From Erwinia sp. 198 (GTDB lineage: Bacteria; Pseudomonadota; Gammaproteobacteria; Enterobacterales; Enterobacteriaceae), in contig NZ_RHUM01000002.1 of the NCBI RefSeq assembly GCF_003937915.1, positions 62,001-126,000 on the forward strand: a stretch of DNA of 64,000 bases, in the 5' to 3' direction. The translations under genes and the position numbers were made by a program. Each line of letters starts with the position of its first letter. Position 1 is the stretch's first letter. Shown one piece after another: positions 37,752 through 46,256 of this stretch. Below the pieces are notes generated by a model. It saw only the letters and a program-made list of their open reading frames with translations, ran no database searches and was not told the origin of the DNA.

Positions 37752-38939
37752 CTATACCCAGTCCTTCTTACGGAATTCACGCAGCTTATCGGCGACCCAC
37801 TGCATTTCTTCCGGTGTGCCAAGCGAAATCCGGCACCAGCTGTCGGCTGGTGGAAAAGCGCGGCCGACCAGTACGCCAGACTCTGCCATCCGCTTTTGAT
37901 ACGTTTGCAGCGTCGTTCTGAGCTGGTGGAAAACAAAGTTTCCCTCAGACGGCAGGTAAGGGAGCTGTAGCTCGTCCAGCGCTTTCACTAAAATCTGACG
38001 GGAAAGATCGTTGCTCTTTTTGCTGTATGCGATAAACGCATGGTCATCCATAGAAGCCAACGCCGCATCAACGCCGCAGAAATTTATCTTTTCTCCGGCA
38101 ACATGCTTTTCGAGCCGCGCAATTGCATCCGGGTGCGCCACCGCATAGCCGACGCGCATTCCGGCCATAGCGTGAATTTTAGAAAAGGTCTTCAGCAGAA
38201 TAATATTATCCATGCCTTGCGCAATCAGCGGCGAGACGGAGCGGAAACGTTGGTCGTTAACAAACTCGGCGTAGGCTTCATCAACAATAAACATCGTATC
38301 GGCAGGCTTGCTGGTTATCCATGGTTCAATCAAGTCGGCTGGGGTAATAGTCGCCGTCGGATTATTAGGGTTTACCAGATAAACCAGCGACGGGCCACGA
38401 TGATTGGCTACGACCGCCTTCATTGCCGCAATATCAAATGCCCAGTTATCAAGCATCTTAACTTTAGCGATCTTCATACCGGCAATCTTTGCGAAATGTT
38501 CGCCATCGCCATAGGTCAATTCCGGGATAACCAGCTGCGATCCCTGTGGTGACCAGGCTTCCACCGCCGCCCGAATCCCTTCTGATGAGCCGGCGGTAAG
38601 CAATATGGCTGACGGGGAAACCTGGTGATGTTCAGCAACTTTTTGACGCAGCCCGATAATTTCCGCTTTAGCGTAGCGATTTGCTTTTAAGACGGCATCA
38701 CGTGCGGCAGCCTGCGCTTTGGGCGACATGCCAAGCGGGTTTTCGTTGAAATTAATGCGGACAGGACGATCCGGCGTGGGCGGGGCAAAGGCTGATTTGC
38801 TGAGCGGTGCGGCGGCAAAGGTCGCAGCATTAAATCCGGCGGTTAGCGCCGCGCCGCCCGCCATGATGCCGGAAAGCTTCAGTAAGGATCTGCGTTTTGC
38901 ATCCACGGCCTCGTGATCATTCACCATTACATTCATCAT
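37752..38939 (-). CDS. Tat-exported class I/II aminotransferase (HisC-like)
   Basis: 395 residues. An AAAGGAG site precedes ATG 38939. Residues about 14-45 form a twin-arginine leader (KRRSLLKLSG followed by a small hydrophobic stretch GGAALTAGFNAATFAA). The mature part is a fold-type I aminotransferase: INFNENPLGMSP, TAGSSEGIRAAVEAW, VNPNNPTATI, FIVDEAYAEF and the PLP lysine in LLKTFSKIHAMAGMRVGYA, closest in style to histidinol-phosphate aminotransferase. Export of a PLP enzyme folded with its cofactor suits the Tat route. The real substrate is probably not histidinol phosphate and remains unknown. Confidence 0.85.
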   Translation of the reverse strand: MMNVMVNDHEAVDAKRRSLLKLSGIMAGGAALTAGFNAATFAAAPLSKSAFAPPTPDRPVRINFNENPLGMSPKAQAAARDAVLKANRYAKAEIIGLRQKVAEHHQVSPSAILLTAGSSEGIRAAVEAWSPQGSQLVIPELTYGDGEHFAKIAGMKIAKVKMLDNWAFDIAAMKAVVANHRGPSLVYLVNPNNPTATITPADLIEPWITSKPADTMFIVDEAYAEFVNDQRFRSVSPLIAQGMDNIILLKTFSKIHAMAGMRVGYAVAHPDAIARLEKHVAGEKINFCGVDAALASMDDHAFIAYSKKSNDLSRQILVKALDELQLPYLPSEGNFVFHQLRTTLQTYQKRMAESGVLVGRAFPPADSWCRISLGTPEEMQWVADKLREFRKKDWV

Positions 38940-39142
38940 ACATTCTCCTTTTTAATCGATGACAAAAAGGAGAATGCAGTAATTATGCCAGTTTCCGCGG
39001 TAGATGACCAAGCGCCGTTTGTTAACATCATGTAATAGCTGCAGAAGCCTGTTTTCCGGCGCAGGAGGAAGTTTGCTAAGCCCGAAGCCTAAAGATTGCA
39101 ATCATAAGGCAGGTTTATTTATCACGCCCGTTAGCGCTTTAA

Positions 39143-39160
39143 TGGTGCGCTTACGCACCA
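39143..39160. repeat. Perfect palindrome TGGTGCG-ctta-CGCACCA
   Basis: A 7-base inverted repeat around a 4-base spacer, in the gap between the aminotransferase and chemoreceptor genes. There is no T-run, so it is unlikely to be an efficient terminator; it may be an operator. GGTGCGC also begins the XerC arm of dif, probably by chance. Confidence 0.5.
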
Positions 39161-39231
39161 AAGGTTATCACTGCCCGTGAAAGCAGCAGAATAAGAAGAG
39201 CAGGGAGCTGCCTTGCTCCCTTTTCCTGTGC

Positions 39232-40518
39232 CTACACATCCAGCCGATGAATAACGCTGACAAACTGGTGTACGCCGCTGTTGATCTCACGCAGGCTGCG
39301 CGAAAGCTCGCTGATTTTATCCTGCTCGGTAACCATAAACTGTTTGACCGAATCCAGCTCCTGATACATCTGCTTGATCAGCTGCGTATTAACCTCCACC
39401 ACGGCAGTAATTTTTTGCGTGGCGCTGGCGGTAGAAGCGGCAAGGCGGCGAACCTCAGCCGCTACCACGCTGAACCCGCGGCCAGCTTCGCCGGCACGAG
39501 CGGATTCAATCGCGGCGTTCAGCGCGAGGATATTGGTCTGCGAGGCGATAACGTTAATCGTATCGACCACTTCGCTGATGCTTTTTGCCGATGCGTTCAG
39601 CTGAGTGCCAATTTCAGTGGCGGTGCTTACCTGCAAGGCGACCTGGCCGGAGTTCCGCACGGTTTCATCCAGCACTTCATTAGCGTTGTGGGTGATTTGC
39701 GAGGTTTGCTCCGACGTGGTGACCGCTATGTCCGCCACGCGCTTCGCCGCCTCAACGCGGGCCGTAATATCTGAAGCCAGCTTGATAACCTTGCAGACTT
39801 TGCCATCTGCGTCATAGATGGGGTTGTAGCTTGCCTCAAGCCAGATACGTTCACCACTGGCGGTTTTACGCTCAAAGCGCCCGACAAAATGCTGGCCTTT
39901 GCTGATTTTTTGCCAGAACTCGGGGTTTTCCCGGTAAAAGCAGTCATAGCAGAAAATGCGATGATGCTGGCCGACGATATCCGACAGCGCATAGCCCATA
40001 TGGTTAAGGAAATTGTTGTTAGCGGTGATTATCTTGCCGTCGGTTGTGAATTCAATGACCGCCATAGAACGATCCAGCGCGGTGATCACCGCTTCTTTCT
40101 GCTCCAGCTCCTGATGGCGAGCGGTAATATCAGAGGCTATCTTAATGACCTTATAAACCTCACCCTTATCATCACAAACGGGGAAATAGGTGGCGCTAAG
40201 GTAAAAGCGCTGATGTTGTTTACTGAAGCGTTCAAAGATACCCGTGACCGACTCGCCTGATGCCAGCGTTTGCCAGAAATGACGGTATTCCGATGAATGG
40301 ACATATTCCGTATCGCAAAAAATACGGTGATGCTTACCCTGGATTTCGCTTAGCGAATAGCCAGTTATCTCCATAAATTGCTGATTGGCGCTGAGTATTT
40401 CTCCATCGGGCAAAAACTCAATCCACGCCACATGCTGCTTAATCGCGTTAATGTCCTTAACAACGGCGCTGCCTTTAGATAAAGACAGGGAAAAACTCGA
40501 TTTTTTTACACCAAACAT
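39232..40518 (-). CDS. Soluble PAS-PAS methyl-accepting chemotaxis protein
   Basis: 428 residues. Two consecutive PAS domains (about 25-140 and 145-265), each with the repeat pattern [18 protein letters not shown] and a PAC end [12 protein letters not shown]; the near duplication suggests an internal tandem copy. The remainder is a short receptor signalling domain with the core hairpin [20 protein letters not shown]. No membrane helix is present, so this is a cytosolic receptor, probably with a heme, FAD or small ligand in PAS, as in Aer-like or BdlA proteins. ATG 40518 is preferred to TTG 40524 because GGGG stands 6 bases upstream. Confidence 0.9.
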   Translation of the reverse strand: MFGVKKSSFSLSLSKGSAVVKDINAIKQHVAWIEFLPDGEILSANQQFMEITGYSLSEIQGKHHRIFCDTEYVHSSEYRHFWQTLASGESVTGIFERFSKQHQRFYLSATYFPVCDDKGEVYKVIKIASDITARHQELEQKEAVITALDRSMAVIEFTTDGKIITANNNFLNHMGYALSDIVGQHHRIFCYDCFYRENPEFWQKISKGQHFVGRFERKTASGERIWLEASYNPIYDADGKVCKVIKLASDITARVEAAKRVADIAVTTSEQTSQITHNANEVLDETVRNSGQVALQVSTATEIGTQLNASAKSISEVVDTINVIASQTNILALNAAIESARAGEAGRGFSVVAAEVRRLAASTASATQKITAVVEVNTQLIKQMYQELDSVKQFMVTEQDKISELSRSLREINSGVHQFVSVIHRLDV

Positions 40519-40524
40519 AGACAA

Positions 40525-40925
40525 CCCCAGGAAGTTTTCATGATCTCAACGATCCATTGCGGGACTTTTATCCTCGCCAATGAATACTGTGCGGCGACCG
40601 TCAGCGCGGTGACGCATGATTTTCCCGGGTGGAACGTTTTATCCTTTGCTTCTGAGCAAAGAACCGTATCTCTTTTCGCACTTAGGTGCGGAGGCCGGGA
40701 TTTTGTCTTGGTAAATTTCCTGATGTGCAGTAACGGGCGAAAAAGCCTGTCTGTAAACCACTATCGGCAGGCTGATGAAAAGTTTGAGCCAGATGTCTCA
40801 AAATGTGCGTTTTGAGCAAGGTTTTGTATAAAGCAGCGGCAACTGCCGTGTAATAAACACGCCCGGTTTGCACCTGACTATCACAGTCAGTATGGTAGCG
40901 GCATTATTTTCGCTGAGAGAGTGCT
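40525..40925. other. 400-base gap with a 7-bp hairpin
   Basis: Divergent upstream region of the chemoreceptor and VF530 genes. CTCAAAA and TTTTGAG (40797-40816) form a hairpin with a 6-base loop. A 91-codon forward frame (40540-40815) lacks a ribosome site and recognisable content. I see no other gene. Confidence 0.4.
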
Positions 40926-41213
40926 ATGAGTAACCACACTTCAAAAGATCCGCTGCATGGCGTTACGCTGGAAGCCATTATTAACGCGCTGGTGGCACGC
41001 TACGGCTGGGATGAGATGGGTAAACGCATTAATATTAACTGCTTTAAAAGCGACCCCAGCGTTAAATCCAGCCTGAAGTTTCTGCGTCGTACGCCGTGGG
41101 CGCGGGCAGAGGTGGAGGCATTGTATATTGCGTCTTTAAGCGATGCTGCCGTCACACCTGAACTTCCTGCCGACAGCCCGTGGGCCAACTGGAAAAGCAA
41201 AAAAGAAGAGTAG
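40926..41213 (+). CDS. VF530 family DNA-binding protein
   Basis: 95 residues. [20 protein letters not shown], then [13 protein letters not shown] and [20 protein letters not shown], are hallmarks of the VF530 (DUF2132) fold, a small helical protein first solved from Aliivibrio fischeri and thought to bind DNA. The C-terminal part is acidic and proline-containing. Monocistronic, full length, ATG start. Its biological role is unknown. Confidence 0.85.
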   Translation: MSNHTSKDPLHGVTLEAIINALVARYGWDEMGKRININCFKSDPSVKSSLKFLRRTPWARAEVEALYIASLSDAAVTPELPADSPWANWKSKKEE

Positions 41214-41355
41214 GCAGCGGCTGCCTTGTTTTGCCTTCCGCATTATCCTGCCGCCGGTCGTATCTGAAAATGTGACCGGTAACGCATCGACACCCCGCTT
41301 ATTTACATAAAGTTAACATTCTTGATGTAAATTGACTTAGGCGAGGAGATACGGC

Positions 41356-42735
41356 ATGAAGGCCAGTAAAGTTTCAGGGAATCGGTTTACCTGGTTTGTC
41401 TGCATGATGGCGGCGCTGTCGGGTCTGCTGTTCGGGCTTGATATCGGCGTTATTGCAGGCGCGCTGCCTTTTTTAGCAAAAGATTTGCATATCAGCAATC
41501 ACGAGCAGGAATGGGTAGTCAGCTCGATGATGTTTGGCGCAGCCATTGGCGCGCTGGCCGCGGGCTGGATGTCCTCGAAGCTGGGACGCAAAAAAAGTAT
41601 GCTGGCCGGGGCCACGCTGTTTATTATCGGCTCGCTCTGGTCGGCGCTTTCGCCGGATGTGGAATCGCTGATATTTTCCCGCGTTCTGCTTGGGCTGGCA
41701 GTGGGCGTGGCATCCTATACCGCCCCCCTGTATCTGGCCGAAATTGCGCCGGAGCGGATCCGCGGCTCTATGATCTCCATGTATCAACTGATGCTGACCA
41801 CCGGCATCGTGGTGGCTTATCTTTCCGATACCGCCTTCAGCTATAGCGGCAGCTGGCGATGGATGCTGGGCGTTATCGCTATCCCGGCGGTGATCCTGTT
41901 TATCGGCGTGCTGTTTTTGCCTAACAGCCCACGCTGGCTGGCTTCGCACGGACGTTTTAACGAGGCGCAGCGCGTGCTGGATCGTCTGCGTAATACCAGC
42001 GAGCAGGCGAAACAGGAGCTGGACGACATCCGGGAAAGCCTGATGGTTAAGCAGCACGGCTGGTCGTTGTTCAGAAATAACGGCAACTTTCGCCGTGCAG
42101 TATGGCTGGGGATGTTATTGCAGCTGATGCAGCAATTTACCGGCATGAACGTGGTGATGTATTACGCGCCGAAAATTTTCGGCATCGCCGGTTTTTCCAG
42201 CACCAGTGAGCAAATGTGGGGAACGGTGATCGTTGGCCTGGTCAACGTGCTGGCAACCTTAATCGCTATTGGTCTGGTCGACCGTTGGGGTCGTAAACCG
42301 ATGCTTACGACCAGCTTCCTGGTGATGGCCATCGGTATGGGCGTGCTGGGCACGCTGCTGCATTTGGGCGTTGAAACCGATTTTCGTAAGTATTTTGCGA
42401 TTGCGATGCTGCTGATTTTTATCGTCGGCTTTGCGATGGCAGCCGGCCCGGTGGTGTGGCTGCTGTGTTCGGAAATTCAGCCGCTGAAAGGCCGCGACTT
42501 TGGCATTACCGCCTCCACGACTACTAACTGGGTAGGTAATATGATCGTCGGCGCGACGTTTCTGACCATGCTGGAGAAGTTTGGCAACGCCAATACGTTC
42601 TGGTTCTACGCCGCGCTTAATCTGGCATTTATCCTGCTGACGATATGGCTGGTGCCGGAAACCAAACACGTCACGCTGGAGCATATTGAGCGTAACCTGA
42701 TGAAAGGCAAAGCGCTGCGGGATATCGGCGCCTGA
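41356..42735 (+). CDS. galP: Sugar:proton symporter, GalP-like
   Basis: 459 residues, 12 membrane helices, sugar porter branch of the MFS. It follows E. coli GalP nearly end to end: [79 protein letters not shown] and [19 protein letters not shown]. It imports galactose or another hexose (possibly arabinose, as AraE is close) with a proton. GAGGAG precedes the start. It is followed by a long hairpin. No metabolic partner lies beside it. Confidence 0.85.
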   Translation: MKASKVSGNRFTWFVCMMAALSGLLFGLDIGVIAGALPFLAKDLHISNHEQEWVVSSMMFGAAIGALAAGWMSSKLGRKKSMLAGATLFIIGSLWSALSPDVESLIFSRVLLGLAVGVASYTAPLYLAEIAPERIRGSMISMYQLMLTTGIVVAYLSDTAFSYSGSWRWMLGVIAIPAVILFIGVLFLPNSPRWLASHGRFNEAQRVLDRLRNTSEQAKQELDDIRESLMVKQHGWSLFRNNGNFRRAVWLGMLLQLMQQFTGMNVVMYYAPKIFGIAGFSSTSEQMWGTVIVGLVNVLATLIAIGLVDRWGRKPMLTTSFLVMAIGMGVLGTLLHLGVETDFRKYFAIAMLLIFIVGFAMAAGPVVWLLCSEIQPLKGRDFGITASTTTNWVGNMIVGATFLTMLEKFGNANTFWFYAALNLAFILLTIWLVPETKHVTLEHIERNLMKGKALRDIGA

Positions 42736-42755
42736 AAAAGACGATATCAAAGCCA

Positions 42756-42801
42756 GCTACGTGAATTCTGCAAGGCTCTGGTCCTGCAGAATTTACGTAG
42801 C
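42756..42801. repeat. Long near-perfect hairpin after galP
   Basis: Seventeen bases (GCTACGTGAATTCTGCA) face their reverse complement with a single mismatch across a 12-base spacer. No U-run follows, so despite lying 21 bases after the stop codon it is not a classical terminator; mRNA end protection or a mobile-element remnant are possible. Confidence 0.7.
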
Positions 42802-42978
42802 GCGATCGATTCGTGATTAATATCACATTTTTATTTAGGCCCGCTTATCGCTCACAGCGGACCTTCAGATCCGTTAGTTAGTCCGCTTTGTGCCAGAAGC
42901 GGCCGTTGCATTAATCAGAATAAAACTGGAGCAACAGCGCCGGTTAATCGTGCTTTGTACGCATATTTATGAGAACTG

Positions 42979-44211
42979 TCAGCCTATTGGTGAACTCTTT
43001 TTTGTAGAGAGATTTCTGTTTATACAAAGCATTAGCAAAGCAGCACAACACACTGATAACAGTGGAGCAAGCAGAGTCATTTTAAAACCTGCCAGCTGCG
43101 CCATCAGACCGGCAATCCCATTGCCAGCCATCATGCCTGTGCGCATGGCATTGGAGTGAAATGCTGATGCAAAGCCGCTACGTTCTGGCAACGCGTCCTG
43201 AATAACAGAAATGCCCAAGCCGACAAAAATACCAAAGAATAATCCGTTAAAAAGTTGCAACACAATCAGTTCGGTCATGTTAGTGGCCAACTGAAGCAGG
43301 CTGTAATAGACGGCTGCAAAGAGAAATCCGACCATAATCAGTGGCTCTTTCCCTGTTTTCTCTGCCAGATGAGCAGCGGCAAGCATAACGGGAATTTCCA
43401 TTATCGCGGTTGCGCCAAGCAGAAAGCCCGGAAACGAAGCGGGTAAATTAAGCTCGTGTACCAGGTACAGCGGCATAATGGTCAGGTACATGTTATTGGA
43501 TAAATTTGCCAGCATCATTACTGCGCCGAGTGCCCAAATCATACCCGTGACAGGGGCTTTACTGGCTTGAGTTTTTTCTGCTCTGCCGGTATCGACACTG
43601 TTTTTATCCTTCGAAAACAGCAACTGGCTGACAAGTAAGGTGATGGCCGCAAGCAGGGCTGAGGTCAGAAAATTAAAGGTGAAGCCAAATCGGTCGGCGA
43701 AGACAAATGCCAGAGCTGGCCCGGCAATCCACACAATTGACACGCCCGAACGCATTTGCGTATTGAGCCGTGTAGCGTTAAGCCCTGCCGTCAGTGAATG
43801 TTTTCGGATCATCGACAGGAGTAACGGGATAGACGCATTGCCTGGCCCCATCAAGAAAATACCGATGACCAGAGCCTCGATGGGTTGACGACAGAAACTG
43901 AAGGCTAAACCCGCCAGAAAAAGCGACGTAACAGAAATCATGAAAAGTTGCCGGACTGGATGTCCCTTATCTGCAAGCGATCCCATCAACTGGCTGAAAA
44001 ATAATCCTGAGAGGGCAAACCCCAGGCTGTAGAAAGTGATAAAAATCGGGCTGGCATGTAATCCGTTTATTAAAAAAAGACTCATGACAGGCAAAATGAA
44101 GGCATATGAAATGGCGGTCATTACGTTTATAAGGAACAGCCGCCCAGTAATTCCGGAAAAAAAGCTATAAAGAACAACATCTCCATGTAGGTTAATCTTA
44201 TTTTTTAACAT
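42979..44211 (-). CDS. MFS sugar efflux transporter (SetA/SetB-like)
   Basis: 410 residues with 12 hydrophobic segments. The pattern LINVMTAISYAFILPVMSLF at the start, then LGFALSGLFFSQLMGSLADKG and the mid-loop SKDKNSVDTGRAEKTQASK resemble the Set/Sot family that exports sugars or analogues. GC is lower than in the preceding symporter, and codon use drifts toward AT. ATG start at 44211. It is the last intact gene before the accessory region. Substrate unknown; IPTG, lactose or glucose analogues are exported by E. coli relatives. Confidence 0.75.
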   Translation of the reverse strand: MLKNKINLHGDVVLYSFFSGITGRLFLINVMTAISYAFILPVMSLFLINGLHASPIFITFYSLGFALSGLFFSQLMGSLADKGHPVRQLFMISVTSLFLAGLAFSFCRQPIEALVIGIFLMGPGNASIPLLLSMIRKHSLTAGLNATRLNTQMRSGVSIVWIAGPALAFVFADRFGFTFNFLTSALLAAITLLVSQLLFSKDKNSVDTGRAEKTQASKAPVTGMIWALGAVMMLANLSNNMYLTIMPLYLVHELNLPASFPGFLLGATAIMEIPVMLAAAHLAEKTGKEPLIMVGFLFAAVYYSLLQLATNMTELIVLQLFNGLFFGIFVGLGISVIQDALPERSGFASAFHSNAMRTGMMAGNGIAGLMAQLAGFKMTLLAPLLSVCCAALLMLCINRNLSTKKSSPIG

Positions 44212-44876
44212 GGAAATGTCTTAAGACAGCACACTATTTCACTTCATATGAGATGTACTGGTATTCGGGTCGTTAGAGCTTCGTCATAAGGTCTTTGTCC
44301 CGCTTTTTAGATATTCTGGCGGACGATCCGCTTCTCGCTCAAAGCGGCCATATCAAATGGATGCATGACAGGATTGGTTAGTAGCAGGAAGAGGACGTTT
44401 GGGCATCTGGCCCACATGAACAGCGCGTCTTTGTCCGGAGCATTTGCTGATGTTGGTGACGCCTTTGAAATGCAGCGTGAACCACAGCATGGCCTGCTAT
44501 TGAATACCTGCTGATTTCTAAACAACTTTATGAGGTTCGATCTGGCGGAAGAGGGCAGAAGGACGTTAAGAAAAGTGACGACTCCACTTCCCAATAAAAC
44601 AGCAACCAATAATGCTGCATATGTAATCGAAGGAATCTCCCTCGTTTCTTCGTGATAGTGCCAGCATCCACGCTAGCAATGTGTTGGCCATCATCATGGC
44701 TATCTTGCCAGGAAAAGCGATAAGTAATTCTCGTTTCTGGTGACATGAAATGTGTAAAAATCACTTTTGCCGAATGAGAGTTACCGCGAGTCTGCGCTGT
44801 GGTCCGTGACGCTCTGATTCATCCGCTCTGTAAGACAGTGACTATCCCTCCGATTCATCATAAACAAGGAAAGACC
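44212..44876. other. Left flank of accessory region, gene fragments only
   Basis: About 665 bases without an intact gene. Forward codons 44304-44381 read FLDILADDPLLAQSGHIKWM and end in TAG, which looks like the C-terminus of a real but unidentified protein. Reverse frames at 44307-44609 and 44528-44764 show no family. The composition changes here, so this probably is the left edge of the acquired DNA. Confidence 0.4.
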
Positions 44877-45302
44877 ATGTTCGGATTCTTTAAAAAGAAA
44901 AAACCTGACGCTGCGCCCGGGCAGGGTTCCCGACTGACGGCGTAACAGTTTATCGCGCTGACGCTGAGTGATGAAAAGCTGTCAATGCCTGTGTATCTGC
45001 CGGGGATCCGCAGTGAGGCCGAATGCGACGAACTGGGTTTATGGCCACTCATCTACATCTGGAATGTGGATCGTGCCGCTGGCACGTTCGGCCTTTCTGT
45101 TAACGGTAAAGCTATCGCCCACCTCCTTGAGCCTTTCGTGCCCCGTGAAGACCCAGCGTATGTCGAAATTCGTGATGAAGCGATGAAGGTTATCGCTGAG
45201 GCTTCAACGCAGTCCGTGCTGGCAACCATAGAGAAAACGGGCCTCATGCCCGATGTTTTGTTCGCGTACCACGCTGAGGATGTACAGCAGGAGCAGGGCT
45301 AA
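44877..45302 (+). pseudogene. Unknown protein gene interrupted by an in-frame TAA
   Basis: From ATG 44877 (AAGGAAAG just upstream) the frame reads MFGFFKKKKPDAAPGQGSRL, then TA and TAA at codon 23, then continues in the same frame for 118 codons: QFIALTLSDEKLSMPVYLPG, AECDELGLWPLIYIWNVDRA and so on to the stop at 45302. Restoring one base (GAA or CAA for TAA) gives a continuous 141-residue protein. Downstream ATG 44985 could restart translation but lacks a ribosome site. The family is unrecognised. The continued open frame suggests a recent nonsense mutation. Confidence 0.7.
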
Positions 45303-45447
45303 CCGTCAGAGAGTGCGTGAGATTACGCCAGGGATTTTATTAGTCAGTCCTGTCATCCTAATGCTAAATATTCGTCAAGAAATGCTTCAGGTTGCCGAAA
45401 TATACGATAAGCGTTATTCAAGAACATAACTAAAAGGATGGATCCAT

Positions 45448-45837
45448 ATGAAGAAACTGCTGCTTCTTGTTCCGCTCGTGTTTGCTGCTCCGGTACTGGC
45501 TTCTGAAGTGACGGTGGGTCAGGTTTGCAAGGCTGTTTCTGCGGCAATGTTCGGTCGTGACCTCAAAATCATGCGGCTGGATAAAGTCGAGTCAGGTATT
45601 GCTTACGTACATTATATCCGACAGAACGATGGAACCCGCTGGGCCATCAAGTGCAAACTTATCGGCAATCAAGTGATGTGGGCATCTGACAATCCTGACA
45701 GCACCGGTCGCTGGCGGGATGATCCTGCAGACAGCACGGTCAGATATGCTGTTGAGGGTAAAAAAATCATTATTACTGAGGCCTACAGCGACGGTTCCAG
45801 CAGCTCCAATTCTTATCCGTTGAAGCAACTACAGTGA
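45448..45837 (+). CDS. Small secreted protein of unknown function
   Basis: 129 residues: signal peptide MKKLLLLVPLVFAAPVLA with cleavage before SEVTVG, then a compact beta-rich domain with two cysteines (VCKAVSAAMFG and WAIKCKLIGN) that may form a disulfide, and a repetitive polar end (SDGSSSSNSYPLKQL). GGATGG/AAGGAT upstream provides a plausible ribosome site. Exported to periplasm or beyond. No family was recognised. It sits 420 bases before the dynamin-like operon in the same direction; a functional link is possible but not shown. Confidence 0.8.
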   Translation: MKKLLLLVPLVFAAPVLASEVTVGQVCKAVSAAMFGRDLKIMRLDKVESGIAYVHYIRQNDGTRWAIKCKLIGNQVMWASDNPDSTGRWRDDPADSTVRYAVEGKKIIITEAYSDGSSSSNSYPLKQLQ

Positions 45838-46029
45838 CTACACACAAGCTTCTAATTATAGCCTGTGAGCGACTGGTCCCTTCAGGGCGCATTTGACTAT
45901 GCGGATGAGACCTTTGACGTGTGCCAGGAGCGGACTTTACTAACGCCGCTGATGTATTAATCCATGAAGAGCAGGTCATATTTTTAATATAAATTGACTG
46001 GTGCGCTAATTATTACAGGAACATCACCG

Positions 46030-46233
46030 ATACATATTACCGCTTCCATTGCTTTTTTAAGCGCGTGTACATTTGTACGACTGGTGGCTGTGCCGGTGAC
46101 CTTTTCCGAAACTGTCGTGGATGCTGCTGGGACAAAAGGTTCTTTGAAAGGGACGTTACTCACTCCAACTTCAAAACCAACCGCCGTTGTTCTTATCGTA
46201 CCAGGCTACGGGCCGACCGATAAGGATGGATAA
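46030..46233 (+). pseudogene. Alpha/beta hydrolase, N-terminal stub lacking a start codon
   Basis: The codons read (ATA) HITASIAFLSACTFVRLVAV followed by PVTFSETVVDAAGTKG, SLKGTLLTP and VVLIVPGYGPTDKDG, then TAA. This is the leader and first strands of a secreted alpha/beta hydrolase (oxyanion loop PGYGPTDKDG). ATA 46030 stands 7 bases after AGGAA where an ATG is expected, and all of the catalytic part is missing. So it is doubly dead: start lost and 3' end deleted, ending 23 bases before the GTPase gene. Confidence 0.7.
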
Positions 46234-46256
46234 TTAAGACCTGCTGAGGATAAGAA

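Noticed and set aside
40540-40600. Possible flagellar sigma-28 promoter for the chemoreceptor
   Set aside because: TAAA is present, but the -10 half matches only about four of eight bases.
40540-40815. 91-codon forward frame before the VF530 gene
   Set aside because: No ribosome site and no recognisable content; it ends in a hairpin.
42756-42801. Intrinsic terminator for galP
   Set aside because: The hairpin lacks a U-run on either strand; listed as a repeat instead.
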